A stretch of DNA of 64,000 nt from Acidimicrobiia bacterium (GCA_022819505.1 JAJEHD010000003.1:1-64000), one strand, 5' to 3'. Counted from the first letter of the stretch, positions 6,921 through 16,342 are shown. Numbers and translations: made by a program. Notes: a model not told the origin generated them from the sequence alone.

Positions 6921-9430
6921 TGCCCGCCCGGTGTCCCTTCCTGGTCGGAATCGCCGTTCACCTCATCGCCCACCAGCGCGATGGCCACGACCTCATCATC
7001 GGGATCGGGACTCATCACCTTCACGCCCATTCCCAACCGACCCCGAACAGAGATGTCCGACACAGGAATACGGATCACGACGCCCTCACGGGTCACGGCG
7101 AGTATCTCATCACCGGGATCGACCACGAGCGTGCCAACCACCTCACCCCGGTCCTTCGTGAGCCTTATGCCCATCACGCCCTGTGCTTTTCGACCCTTGC
7201 AGGTGAACTCCTCGACCTGCGTCCGCTTCCCGTACCCGAGGGTCGTCACATGGAGCAGCGTCGAGTCCGGGCGAGCCAGCGCACACGACACGACCGCGTC
7301 GCCGGGATGCTTGAACTTGAGCCCGATTACCCCGGCCGCGATCCGGCCCATCTCGCGTACCTGGTCCTGAGCGAACCGCGCCGTCTGGCCCCGGCGGGAC
7401 GACAGCAGGATGTCGTGAACGCCGTCGGTGGGCACGACGGCCACCAATTCGTCGCCGTCCCGGAGGTGAATCGCGATCAGCCCGGCCTTGCGCGACGAGT
7501 CGTAGGCCGTCAGCTTCGTTCTCTTCACCCGGCCGTTCTTGGTGGCGAAGAACAGGTACTGGTTCGTCTCGTAGTCGCGGGTGTCGATCACGGCCTGGAT
7601 GCGCTCGCCGTCCTGCAGCGACAGCAGGTTGGCGATGGAGGTTCCCCGGGCGGTGCGCTTGGCCACCGGTATCTCGTGGGCCTTCAGCCGGTACACCCGG
7701 CCGCGGTTGCTGAAGAACAGCAGGTACGAGTGGGCGGTCGTGTGGATGAGATGGGTGACGCTGTCGGCTTCCTTCAACTTGGCGCCGGCCACGCCGCGGC
7801 CGCCGCGGCCCTGGACCCGGAACTCGTCAACGGCCACCGTCTTGACGTAACCCGACGCCGACATGGTGAAGACCAGGTCGTCGTCGTCGATCAGATCCTC
7901 GATATCGAGCTCACCCGGGTCAATCTCGAGCGACGAGCGGCGCTCGACGGCGAACTTCCCGGAGATCTCCCGGAGCTCGTCGCGGATCAGCAGCCGCACC
8001 CGTACCTCGTCCGCGAGCAGCGCCTCCAGCTCGGCGATCAGGCTGCGCTTCTCGGCGGCCTCGGCCTCGAGCTGGTTGCGACCCAGCCGGGTTAGGCGGG
8101 ACAGCGCCATGTCGAGGATGTGGTTGGCCTGGGCCTCGGAGAAGTCGAACGGCTCGGCCATCAGGCCGGCCCGGGCCGACGCGGTGTCCTCGCTGGCCCG
8201 GATCAGGGCGATGATCTCATCGATGGCGTCCAGAGCCCGGAGCAGGCCGTCCACGATGTGCAGCCGGGCCCGGGCCGCGGCCAGGCGGAACTGCGAACGG
8301 CGGGTGACCACCTCCACCTGGTGGGCGACGTAGGCGCTGAGGGCGTCCTGCAGGGTGAGCGTGCGGGGAACCCCATCGACCAGCGCCACCATGTTCATGG
8401 CGAAGCTCGATTGCAGCGGGGTGTGCTTCCAGAGGTTGTTGAGCACCACCTCAGGGTTGGCGTCGCGCTTGAGCTTGATCACGAAACGGGTCTTGTCGCC
8501 TGAGGACTCGTCGTTCACGTCGGCGATACCGTCGAGTTCCCGGGCGTTGACCAGGTCGGCGATCTTGCGAGCGACGTTGCCGGCCGACACCTGGTAGGGC
8601 AGCGCGCTGACGACCAGGGACTGGCGCCCCCCTTTCGTCTCGACGACTGCGACCTCAGCCCGGATCTTCACCGAGCCGCGGCCGGTGCGGTAGGCCGACT
8701 CGAACCCGGTGCGTCCGAGGATCTGGCCGCCGGTGGGGAAGTCCGGGCCATGCAGGTGCGCCATCAGGTCCTCGGTGCCGGCGTCCGGATTCTCCAACAG
8801 GTGCACGACAGCGTCGATCACCTCGCCGAGGTTGTGAGGTGGGATGGAGGTGGCCATGCCCACCGCGATCCCCTGGCTGCCGTTCACCAGGAGGTTGGGC
8901 AGGCGGGCGGGCAGCACCGCGGGCTCGGTGAAGTCCCCGGAGTAGTTGTCGACGAAGTCGACGGTGTCCTCGCCGATGTCGGCCAGCATCGACATGGCCA
9001 GCGCGTCCAGGCGGCACTCGGTGTAGCGGGCCGCCGCCGGCGGGTCCTCGGGAGACCCGTAGTTCCCGTGGAAGTCGATGAGGAGGTGCTGGAGCGAGAA
9101 GGGCTGGGCCATGCGGGCCAGGGCGTCGTAGATGGCGGCATCGCCGTGGGGATGGAACCGGGCCATCACATCGCCCACCACCCGGGCGCACTTCACGTGA
9201 CCCCGATCCGGGCGGAAGCCCTGGTCGTACATCGACCACAGGATCCGGCGGTGCACCGGCTTGAGGCCGTCACGGGCGTCAGGCAACGCCCGGCTGATGA
9301 TGACCGACATGGCGTACTCCAGGAAGGAGCTCTCCATTTCCTCCTGGATCTCGACGACCGTCACGCCGGTGCCCTGGCCGGGCGCGAGATCGCCTGGATC
9401 GCCGCCCGGCACTTCAGTCACGTCGCTCAT
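6917..9430 (-). CDS. gyrA: DNA gyrase subunit A
   Basis: GyrA is the DNA-cleaving subunit of gyrase, acting with GyrB to introduce negative supercoils. I place the start at ATG 9430 (MSDVTEVPGG), behind GGAAG and 19 nt after the gyrB stop, which gives 837 residues; the longer frame runs back into gyrB. Visible features are RALPDARDGLKPVHRRILW, the quinolone-determining region HPHGDAAIYD (residues 93-102), the catalytic tyrosine Tyr136 in RYTECRL, and the GyrA box QGRGGRG that starts the DNA-wrapping beta-pinwheel. Ala occupies both positions equivalent to E. coli Ser83 and Ala84. Confidence 0.97.
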   Translation of the reverse strand: MSDVTEVPGGDPGDLAPGQGTGVTVVEIQEEMESSFLEYAMSVIISRALPDARDGLKPVHRRILWSMYDQGFRPDRGHVKCARVVGDVMARFHPHGDAAIYDALARMAQPFSLQHLLIDFHGNYGSPEDPPAAARYTECRLDALAMSMLADIGEDTVDFVDNYSGDFTEPAVLPARLPNLLVNGSQGIAVGMATSIPPHNLGEVIDAVVHLLENPDAGTEDLMAHLHGPDFPTGGQILGRTGFESAYRTGRGSVKIRAEVAVVETKGGRQSLVVSALPYQVSAGNVARKIADLVNARELDGIADVNDESSGDKTRFVIKLKRDANPEVVLNNLWKHTPLQSSFAMNMVALVDGVPRTLTLQDALSAYVAHQVEVVTRRSQFRLAAARARLHIVDGLLRALDAIDEIIALIRASEDTASARAGLMAEPFDFSEAQANHILDMALSRLTRLGRNQLEAEAAEKRSLIAELEALLADEVRVRLLIRDELREISGKFAVERRSSLEIDPGELDIEDLIDDDDLVFTMSASGYVKTVAVDEFRVQGRGGRGVAGAKLKEADSVTHLIHTTAHSYLLFFSNRGRVYRLKAHEIPVAKRTARGTSIANLLSLQDGERIQAVIDTRDYETNQYLFFATKNGRVKRTKLTAYDSSRKAGLIAIHLRDGDELVAVVPTDGVHDILLSSRRGQTARFAQDQVREMGRIAAGVIGLKFKHPGDAVVSCALARPDSTLLHVTTLGYGKRTQVEEFTCKGRKAQGVMGIRLTKDRGEVVGTLVVDPGDEILAVTREGVVIRIPVSDISVRGRLGMGVKVMSPDPDDEVVAIALVGDEVNGDSDQEGTPGGQ

Positions 9431-9449
9431 GGGGACTTCCGGGTCCGGG

Positions 9450-11513
9450 CTAGAAGTCGAGGTTCCGGACTTCTCTGGCGTTGGTGACGATGAAGTTCTT
9501 GCGCAACTCGACATCGTCTCCCATGAGCACAGAGATCACCTGATCAGCGATGGCGGCCTCCTCGACGGAGACCTGCAGCAGGCTGCGGGTACGAGGGTCC
9601 ATGGTGGTTGAGCGCAGCTCGTCCCAGTCCATCTCGCCGAGGCCCTTCAGCCGCTGGAACTCGCGATTGTGCTTGGGCCGCTCGGCCAGGAAGGCCTCCT
9701 TGGCGGCATCGTCGAGCAGGTAGACCGTCTTCGAGTTCGACACCTTGGTGGAGTACAGGGGCGGCTGGGCCACGTACACGTAGCCGGCCTCCACCAGGGG
9801 CCGCATCTGGCGGTAGAAGAAAGTCAGCAGCAGCGTGCGGATGTGGCTCCCGTCCACGTCGGCATCGGCAAGCACGATCACCTTGTGGTACCGGGCCTTG
9901 GCGACGTCGCAGCCCTCGTCACGGGCCGTGCTGCCATTGGAACTGCCGTTGGAGTTGCCGTTCGAGCCGTACGGGTCGCCAATGCCGGTGCCCAGGGCGG
10001 CGATAATCGCCTGGATCTCGTTGTTCTTGAGCATCCGGTCGATGCGGGCCCGCTCGACGTTGAGGATCTTTCCCCGGATGGGAAGCACGGCCTGTGTCTC
10101 GGGGTCGCGGGCTCGGACTGCGGACCCGCCGGCGGAGTCTCCCTCCACGATGAACAGTTCCCGCCGGGCCGAGTCACCGGTTGTGCAGTCCTTGAGCTTG
10201 TCGGGCATTCCCGCCCCGTCCAGCAGCGACTTGGAGCGGACCTCGGACCGCACCCTGGCCGCGGCCTCCCGGGCCGCGGAGGCGGCCACCGCCTTCAGCA
10301 CCGCCCTCTTCGCTTCGGCCGGGTGCTCCTCGAGCCATTCGGCGAGGTAGCGGTTGGTGACTCGCTCCACGAAGGACCGCATCGACATGTTGCCGAGCTT
10401 GGCCTTGGTCTGGCCCTCGAACTGGGGCTTGCCGATCCTGACGCTGACTATGGCGGTGAGGCCTTCCCGGATGTCCTCGCCCTGGAGGTTGTCGGCTTTC
10501 TCCTTCAGCAGACCCTTCTCGCGGGCGTAGGCGTTGACGGTGCGGGTGAGCGCGGCCCGGAAGCCCTGCTCGTGCATGCCCCCGTCGATGGTGGAGATGC
10601 CGTTGGCGAAGCTGTGCAGGCCGTCGGTGTTGAACCCGGTGTTCCACTGGAACGCCACCTCGACCTCGTGGGGGTTGTCGTCGATGTTCTCTGTGCCCGC
10701 GAAGTGCCCGACCGCGTCGAACAGGCGCACCTTCGACTGGTTCAGCCGATCGACATAGTCGCTGATGCCGCCGTCATAACGGAACGATCTCCACTCCGAG
10801 TGCCCGTGCGAGCCGGTTCGGAGGTCGCGAACCCGGATCTCCAGGCCCCGGTTGAGGAACGCCATCATCTCCAGGCGCTCGGCCACGGTCTGGTACCGGA
10901 AGGTCACGTCCTCGAGGACGGACGGGTCGGGCCAGAAGCGGATCGCGGTCCCGGTTCGAGGCTCGCCACCGACGTCCGGGGCCGGTCCCCGCACCGATAG
11001 GGCCTCCTCGATCTGGCCCCCGTCGACGAACGTCATGCGGTGTTGCTGCCCGGCCCGGTAGATGTCCACCTCGAGCCGCTCCGACAGAGCGTTCACCACC
11101 GATACACCGACTCCGTGAAGGCCGCCTGAGATCTTGTAGCCGTCGCCGCCGAACTTCCCCCCGGCGTGCAGCAGCGTCATCACCAGTTCCGCGGCGGGTA
11201 CCTGATCGTGGAGGGGATGGGGCTCCACGGGGATGCCGCGCCCGTCGTCGCCGACCTCGCAGGAGCCGTCGGCGTGCAGGGTCACGTCGATACGGGTGCA
11301 ATACCCGGCCATGGCCTCGTCCACCGAGTTGTCCACGACCTCCCATACGAGGTGGTGAAGGCCGGTGGGCCCCGTCGACCCGATGTACATGCTGGGCCGC
11401 TCCCGCACGGCCTCCAGACCTTCGAGGACGGTGATCTCGAGCGCGCCGTACGACGGGCCGTCCGCGGATGAAGTCTGCTGTCTGGCCTCGGCGGTGCTGA
11501 CGTCGGATGTCAC
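9450..11513 (-). CDS. gyrB: DNA gyrase subunit B
   Basis: This 687-residue ATPase subunit of gyrase starts at GTG 11513 with AAGGAAGG upstream. The GHKL ATP-binding region shows RPSMYIGS, EVVDNSVDEA, VGDDGRGIP and GGLHGVGVSVVNAL. The TOPRIM half shows EGDSAGGSA (about residue 454) and DADVDGSHI (about 549). The C-terminus ends REVRNLDF. Just before the second TOPRIM motif lies an unusual Asn/Ser/Gly-rich insert (about residues 516-534) that ordinary GyrB proteins lack. gyrA follows after 19 nt. The gene ends in TAG, showing that TAG is a normal stop here. Confidence 0.97.
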   Translation of the reverse strand: MTSDVSTAEARQQTSSADGPSYGALEITVLEGLEAVRERPSMYIGSTGPTGLHHLVWEVVDNSVDEAMAGYCTRIDVTLHADGSCEVGDDGRGIPVEPHPLHDQVPAAELVMTLLHAGGKFGGDGYKISGGLHGVGVSVVNALSERLEVDIYRAGQQHRMTFVDGGQIEEALSVRGPAPDVGGEPRTGTAIRFWPDPSVLEDVTFRYQTVAERLEMMAFLNRGLEIRVRDLRTGSHGHSEWRSFRYDGGISDYVDRLNQSKVRLFDAVGHFAGTENIDDNPHEVEVAFQWNTGFNTDGLHSFANGISTIDGGMHEQGFRAALTRTVNAYAREKGLLKEKADNLQGEDIREGLTAIVSVRIGKPQFEGQTKAKLGNMSMRSFVERVTNRYLAEWLEEHPAEAKRAVLKAVAASAAREAAARVRSEVRSKSLLDGAGMPDKLKDCTTGDSARRELFIVEGDSAGGSAVRARDPETQAVLPIRGKILNVERARIDRMLKNNEIQAIIAALGTGIGDPYGSNGNSNGSSNGSTARDEGCDVAKARYHKVIVLADADVDGSHIRTLLLTFFYRQMRPLVEAGYVYVAQPPLYSTKVSNSKTVYLLDDAAKEAFLAERPKHNREFQRLKGLGEMDWDELRSTTMDPRTRSLLQVSVEEAAIADQVISVLMGDDVELRKNFIVTNAREVRNLDF

Positions 11514-11803
11514 GAGTGATCGGCCTTCCTTGCCCGGTCCCAGCTGGGGCCGGCAACGTCGGATCGGAGGTCTGCCGATGCGCCGGTGTGGGAGCCGCGC
11601 CCTCTCACTGCCAAGACCCGGCCACAGCAGACGAGGACCGGGCGGGCCGGGGGCGCAGACCCGGGCGAGAGCCCTGAGTCGCGCCGCCGATCACGGCTCT
11701 GATTCTACCAGCGCAGGCCCGGCCGCGGCGCGCTATTCGGCGTGCTGGTGCGGCGCTGCCGGACTGGCGGCGCGCACCCGCTCGGTGCCCCTGTTCCGTA
11801 CCC

Positions 11804-12118
11804 CTATTGGGTCGCGGGGGCGACCCGGACCGTCAGCGATTCCAGCCTTCCCGCGCTCGACATCTCGTTGATGCGGGCCAGCACGGCACTTGCCAGCCAC
11901 TGCACCTCGCTGGCCCACGTGGCGTCGGACGCGAGCACGACCAGGCGCTCCTCCTCGATCGCAGCCGGGCGGCAGTGACGGGCCACCTCGGGGCCCACCA
12001 CCTCCTCCCACCGCTGGAACACCGTCGAGAGGAGATCCGCCGGCGGTGCGTCCATCGAGCCCAAGAGTCGTTCCAGGGCGTCCCCCAGCGGGACGGGCGT
12101 ATCCTCGAGCCCGGTCAT
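11804..12118 (-). CDS. dciA: DUF721/DciA-like helicase-loading protein
   Basis: The 104-residue protein has the DUF721 pattern: VFQRWEEVVGPEVARHCRPAAIEEERLVVLASDATWASEV, then an aliphatic helix LASAVLARINE and a final strand LTVRVAP. DciA is the ancestral bacterial loader that helps DnaB onto DNA at initiation, and in actinobacteria it sits between recF and gyrB as here. The start overlaps the recF stop by 4 nt (ATGA), implying coupled translation. No dnaC or dnaI loader is seen in the window. Confidence 0.85.
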   Translation of the reverse strand: MTGLEDTPVPLGDALERLLGSMDAPPADLLSTVFQRWEEVVGPEVARHCRPAAIEEERLVVLASDATWASEVQWLASAVLARINEMSSAGRLESLTVRVAPATQ

Positions 12119-13218
12119 GAGGGCGGCTCGGTGGCCACGACGGTTTGCGCCGCTCCGCCGGCGAGGCGGATCAACTGGTCGGAGCGGACCCCGGAGGGCA
12201 GGCCCGTCGCAGTGGTGAGTATCCGCTGGCTGCGGGGCAGCGCGTCCAGCAAGGCGGCCGCCCGGTCGGCGTCCAGCTCGGAGAAGACGTCATCGAGCAA
12301 CAGCACCGGTTGCACGTCTCGACGCTCGCGTACCTCGGCGTCCACCGCCAGCCGCAGCGCCAGGGCCAGGGACCGCTGCTCGCCCTGCGAGGCATGGCTC
12401 CGGGCCGGCAACCCCCCGATCCGCAGCAGAACGTCATCACGGTGCGGTCCCACCGTGCTGGTCGCCCGTCTCAGATCGTTGGATCGCGCCGCCACCAGCG
12501 CGTCCGCCAGGGAGTCGTCTCCCCAGCTGGACACGTAGCTGGTGTCCGCATCGCTTCCATCCTTGGCGATCTGCGCGTAGTGCGAGCGAATCCGGGGCTC
12601 CAGTGCGTCCAGCAGTCTCTGACGGCAGGACCGCAACTCGTCGCCGGCGGCGGCCAGCCTGGAGTCCCAGACATCCAGGGTGATGGCCACATCGTCGCTG
12701 GCCCGGCCTCCGGCCTGGCGCAACAGGGTGTTCCGCTGGCGGAGAATCCGGTCCACCTCGCTCCGCAGTGCCCCCAGCGACGGGCGGACCGCGGTCAAGG
12801 CGCCGTCGATCCAGCGACGCCGGCGGGCAGGTTCGCCCTTGACCAGGTCGAGGTCCTCGGGTGAGAAGACCGTGGCAGTGAGCACACCGACCAGTTCCCG
12901 CCGTCGGGCTACGGGCTGGTTGTTGACCCGCACCCGGTTCGGCCTGGACCGGGCCAGCTCCGCCTCGATGCGAACCTCCCGGCCGTCGGATGCCTCCGCC
13001 AGGCAGCGCACCACCGCCGCCTCGGCACCGTCCCGGATGAGGGCGGCTTCGGACGCACCCCTCAACGAGCCCAGCCCGGCCGCGAAGCCGATCGCCTCCA
13101 GCAGGTTGGTCTTGCCCTGACCGTTGGGACCGACCACCGCGGTCAGGCCTGCCGCGAACTCCACCTCGGCTCTGGCGTAGGACCTGAAGTCCGTCAGCGA
13201 CAACGAGCGCACTCGCAC
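12115..13218 (-). CDS. recF: DNA replication/repair ATPase RecF
   Basis: RecF (367 aa) is an SMC-like ATPase that acts with RecO and RecR to load RecA at gapped DNA. The N-terminus reads SLSLTDFRSYARAEVEF, followed by Walker A GPNGQGKTNLLEAI (about residues 30-43). The ABC-type signature SQGEQRSLALALRLA and Walker B LLLDDVFSELDADR lie in the last third, and the ATTVFSPEDL-type region is present. GTG 13218 is the annotated start; GTG 13212 is an in-frame alternative. The gene stands between dnaN and dciA in the standard origin operon. Confidence 0.96.
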   Translation of the reverse strand: MRVRSLSLTDFRSYARAEVEFAAGLTAVVGPNGQGKTNLLEAIGFAAGLGSLRGASEAALIRDGAEAAVVRCLAEASDGREVRIEAELARSRPNRVRVNNQPVARRRELVGVLTATVFSPEDLDLVKGEPARRRRWIDGALTAVRPSLGALRSEVDRILRQRNTLLRQAGGRASDDVAITLDVWDSRLAAAGDELRSCRQRLLDALEPRIRSHYAQIAKDGSDADTSYVSSWGDDSLADALVAARSNDLRRATSTVGPHRDDVLLRIGGLPARSHASQGEQRSLALALRLAVDAEVRERRDVQPVLLLDDVFSELDADRAAALLDALPRSQRILTTATGLPSGVRSDQLIRLAGGAAQTVVATEPPS

Positions 13219-13258
13219 AGCCGCCCCCTACACCAGAGTGCGACCGACCGGCCCCGGC

Positions 13259-14401
13259 TCAGCTCACCCGGACCGGCATCAGCAAGTAGAGGAAACTCTC
13301 GTCGGCAACCGAGCGGAGCAGGGCGGGTTTCACCGCGTCCGCAGTGTGCAGAGTGATCTCATCCCCGGTGACAGCTTCGATACCGTCGACCAGGTAGCCG
13401 GGATTGAACGCCACGGTCAGGTCCTCGCCCTCGTACTGGGCGTTCATGGACTCATTGGCCTTGCCGACATCGTGGGTGATGGCAATGACTTCGAGGTTCT
13501 CGCTGGTCATCACGAGGCGGACCGGCGTGGAATCCTGAGCCAGCAGCCGCACCCGGCGCACAACCTCCAGCAGCTGCTCCCGGTTGGCCGTCAAGCAGTT
13601 GGGGTGGTCGCTGGGAATCAATCCCTGATAGTTGGGGAAGTCGCCAGGAATCAGCCGCGTGGTCAGCTGGACTGCATCGACTACGAACTGCGCGTAGTGC
13701 TCAGCCAGCTTCAGGGTTACATCGCCGGACTCGGCGATAAGGCGCTCCAGCTCTCTGAGCGCCCGGCTCGGTACCAGAACCCTCTGATGCTCGCCCAGGA
13801 TCGACGAGCCTTCGAGGTCTCGAACGGACAGCCGGTAGGAATCCGTGGAGACGAGCCGCAACTGCCCCTCGTCCTCGGCAGCCATCAACACCCCGGTCAG
13901 GATGGGGCGGGAGTCGTCCGAGGACGCCGACCGGACTACCTGGCTGAGAGCCTCACGGAACTCGGGCCCGTCGAACGTGACGGCCGGGCTAAACGCCACG
14001 GAGGCCGCTCCTTCGGCTGTACTTTCATCCTTGAACGCCAGCTGGGGGTAGTCCTCCTCGGGGATAAGCCGGATAGAGAACTCCGAAGAGCCCGCGACGA
14101 TCGAGGCCTCGCCGGCGTCGGTGACCGAGAACTCCACCGATCCGGGCGGGACGGCCCGCACGACATCGGTCAGGAGCCGCGCCGGCGTGACGGCCGCCCC
14201 GTCCTCCTCACCCGCGACCTCGGTGGTCACCGACAGCGTCAGATCCAAGTCGCTGCCTGTGACCACGAGGGCTCCACCGGCCAGATCAAGGTGCGCCCCG
14301 GTCAGCGCGGCCCGGCTTGAACTTGCGCCAGCCGCGGCTCGTACGGCCACGGTGAGCGCATCCAGCAGAACGTCTCGCTCGCATCGGAACTTCATGCCCA
14401 T
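13259..14401 (-). CDS. dnaN: DNA polymerase III beta sliding clamp
   Basis: The beta clamp encircles DNA and tethers polymerase III. At 380 residues it matches actinobacterial clamps (three repeated domains), with the N-terminus MKFRCERDVLLDALTVAVRA and the C-terminal peptide-binding edge YLLMPVRVS. ATG 14401 has AGGGG upstream; a second ATG at 14395 gives the more usual family start MKFRCERD. It lies 243 nt beyond the dnaA stop and 40 nt before recF. Confidence 0.97.
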   Translation of the reverse strand: MGMKFRCERDVLLDALTVAVRAAAGASSSRAALTGAHLDLAGGALVVTGSDLDLTLSVTTEVAGEEDGAAVTPARLLTDVVRAVPPGSVEFSVTDAGEASIVAGSSEFSIRLIPEEDYPQLAFKDESTAEGAASVAFSPAVTFDGPEFREALSQVVRSASSDDSRPILTGVLMAAEDEGQLRLVSTDSYRLSVRDLEGSSILGEHQRVLVPSRALRELERLIAESGDVTLKLAEHYAQFVVDAVQLTTRLIPGDFPNYQGLIPSDHPNCLTANREQLLEVVRRVRLLAQDSTPVRLVMTSENLEVIAITHDVGKANESMNAQYEGEDLTVAFNPGYLVDGIEAVTGDEITLHTADAVKPALLRSVADESFLYLLMPVRVS

Positions 14402-14570
14402 GGTCTAACCCCTGTGGCTCTTTGTTGAGTGTTGTAGAAGACGTTAGGTGCTGTGGATTGGGGATCGTCGGTCATTCGCGTTGGAATTCCAGCCATCGGG
14501 CGTCCCCAGGTCGTGCCGTGTCAACCAGCGCGAGCCTGCGGCGTGGCGCGGGGGTTGTTGATCACCGCTC

Positions 14571-14601
14571 CTGTGGCCACAGAGGGGCAGGGTTGCCCCT
14601 C
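14571..14601. terminator. Palindrome plus GC hairpin in the dnaA-dnaN gap
   Basis: A perfect 12-bp palindrome CTGTGGCCACAG (14571-14582) abuts a hairpin with 8-bp arms GAGGGGCA/TGCCCCTC and a 4-nt loop (14582-14601). It begins 44 nt past the dnaA stop codon, so it could end or attenuate dnaA transcription, although no T-run follows. The rest of the 243-bp gap holds only weak DnaA-box-like sequences (for example CAATCCACA on the minus strand). Confidence 0.4.
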
Positions 14602-14644
14602 GCGCCGTCCCCAGGATTCTCCCCCGGTCCCTGCCGGCGTGCGC

Positions 14645-16015
14645 TCACGACATCTCACTGACGCGCTTCTGGAGCTCCTGCACTCTGTCGAAGACATCCT
14701 TGCGTTCGGTCATGTGGTGCTCGATCTTGCGCACGGCGTGGATGACGGTGGTGTGGTCGCGGTTGCTGAAGGCCCGACCGATCTCGGGGTAGGACAGATC
14801 GGTCATGTTGCGTGTCACGTACATGGCGATCTGGCGGGCATCGACCAGCGGCCGCCGCCGGCTGCCGCCGGTGATCTGCTCGATCGTGAAGTTGAACACC
14901 TCGGCGGTGGCCTCGAGGATCTTCCCTACGGTCACGGGCGCTTTGATCGTCTTGTCGATCAGGTCGGCCAGCACCCGGTTGGCCAGATCGTACGAGCAGC
15001 GCTGGCCGGTGATGCTGGCGTACGCGGTGACCTTGATGAGGGCTCCCTCGAGTTCCCGGATCGAGTCGGTGATGTTCTCGGCGATGAACGAGAGCACGTC
15101 TCCAGGGATCTCAATGGCAGAGAACTCCGCCTTCTTCTCGAGGATGGCCAGGCGGGTCACCAGGTCAGGCGGTTGGATGTCGGTGATCAGGCCGGACTTG
15201 AACCTGCTGCGGAGCCGGTCTTCGAGAGTGGGCATGGCATCCGGGGCCCGATCGGAGGAGAGGACGATCTGAGCGCCGTTCTGCAGGAGGTCGTTGAACG
15301 TATGAAAGAACTCCTCCTGGAGGCCGTCCTTGCCCTCCATGAACTGGATGTCGTCGACCAGCAGTACGTCGTTGCTGCGGTAGATCTGCTTGAACTCGGG
15401 TTGCGTGCTGTTGCGAATGGCTTGGACGAACTCGTTGAGGAAGGTCTCACTGGTGACGTATCGGACCTTGTAAGACGGGTAGTGGTTGTTGACGTAGTGG
15501 CTGATGGCCCTCAGCAGGTGGGTCTTTCCGAGACCGGATGCGCCGTGGATGAACAGCGGGTTGTACGCCCCGGCGGGAGTCTCGGCCACGGCAAGCGCGG
15601 CCGCGTGTGAGAAGCGGTTGGACGTTCCGGTGACGAACTGCTCGAACGTCAGCCGGATATCTGGCCCGGACTCGGCGCTTGAGCCTGCGGACTCGGAGTC
15701 GGCTCCTGGCTCAGCCACCTCGTCGCCGGCGGGGTCGAGCCGCTCGCCGCTGTCGGCCCAGTCGGGGTCGATCTCGATGCGGACGGTGACGTCGGGCTCG
15801 GTCTCGTCGATGGCGTCGGTCAACAAGCTGAAGTACCGGCGCTCGATGCGGGCCTTCTGCAGGCTGGTAGGTACCACCAGAGTCAGCGATCGCTCTTCGA
15901 AGGCGGTGGCACGCGCGCCGCTGAAGGTGGTCCTCCAGACGGCGTCGCTGACCTGACTTCGGATGCTCTGTGCACAGCTGGTCCAGATCCGTTCCGCTTC
16001 GGGATCGGTGCTCAC
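14645..16015 (-). CDS. dnaA: Chromosomal replication initiator DnaA
   Basis: DnaA (456 aa) binds DnaA boxes and melts the origin. I choose GTG 16015 (MSTDPEAERIW) because AAGGAG lies six bases upstream; the frame is open to 16153 but that part spans DnaA boxes. Domain I is recognisable as DAVWRTTFSGARA, then an acidic Ser/Glu linker. The AAA+ domain has Walker A GASGLGKTHLLRAI (about residues 157-170) and Walker B LLVDDIQFMEGK (about 218). The domain IV signature NRDHTTVIHAVRKIE lies near residue 417. DnaA boxes overlap the ribosome site, suggesting autoregulation. Confidence 0.97.
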   Translation of the reverse strand: MSTDPEAERIWTSCAQSIRSQVSDAVWRTTFSGARATAFEERSLTLVVPTSLQKARIERRYFSLLTDAIDETEPDVTVRIEIDPDWADSGERLDPAGDEVAEPGADSESAGSSAESGPDIRLTFEQFVTGTSNRFSHAAALAVAETPAGAYNPLFIHGASGLGKTHLLRAISHYVNNHYPSYKVRYVTSETFLNEFVQAIRNSTQPEFKQIYRSNDVLLVDDIQFMEGKDGLQEEFFHTFNDLLQNGAQIVLSSDRAPDAMPTLEDRLRSRFKSGLITDIQPPDLVTRLAILEKKAEFSAIEIPGDVLSFIAENITDSIRELEGALIKVTAYASITGQRCSYDLANRVLADLIDKTIKAPVTVGKILEATAEVFNFTIEQITGGSRRRPLVDARQIAMYVTRNMTDLSYPEIGRAFSNRDHTTVIHAVRKIEHHMTERKDVFDRVQELQKRVSEMS

Positions 16016-16303
16016 CTCGATCTCCTTTCTCCACAGAGTCATCCACAGATGTGGACAAGACAGTTGAACGGCCCCTGGCGGGAGGAGGACCGGTCTCAGA
16101 TCGACTCGGACGTAACGGCCTGCGGAACGTAGCAGCATCGCGATTGGCTGCAAGTCAGACGAACCAAACCACCTAAACAGCTAGTTCAGACCGGATGAAG
16201 GGAAAGTGAATGACAGTTATGTAAGATATGTTTCCCCGGTGTAGTTTGTTGAGCCGAAATCGCGAGGACTCCGGGTGCTGCCGATGCCTGGGCGGGGTCG
16301 TGG
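16016..16303. promoter_or_regulatory. DnaA-box cluster and AT-rich stretch, candidate oriC/dnaA control region
   Basis: This stretch between divergent dnaA and rpmH has no gene. Next to dnaA are TTCTCCACA (16027-16035), TCATCCACA (16039-16047) and, inverted two bases later, TGTGGACAA (16050-16058), whose complement TTGTCCACA is a consensus DnaA box. Further right lies a relatively AT-rich stretch (about 16165-16260). This fits an origin or a DnaA-autoregulated promoter. The dnaA-dnaN gap, which many actinobacteria use as oriC, lacks comparable boxes here. Confidence 0.55.
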
Positions 16304-16332
16304 TTGTCGCAGCGCAGGGGCGGCCCTACGGT
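16304..16332 (+). promoter_or_regulatory. rpmH: Candidate rpmH operon promoter
   Basis: TTGTCG (16304-16309) and TACGGT (16327-16332) are separated by 17 bp, matching the actinobacterial TTGNCR and TANNNT pattern for the main sigma factor. A start site near 16339 would give an approximately 87-nt leader that opens with the hairpin annotated next. Confidence 0.45.
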
Positions 16333-16342
16333 GGGTGTGGTT

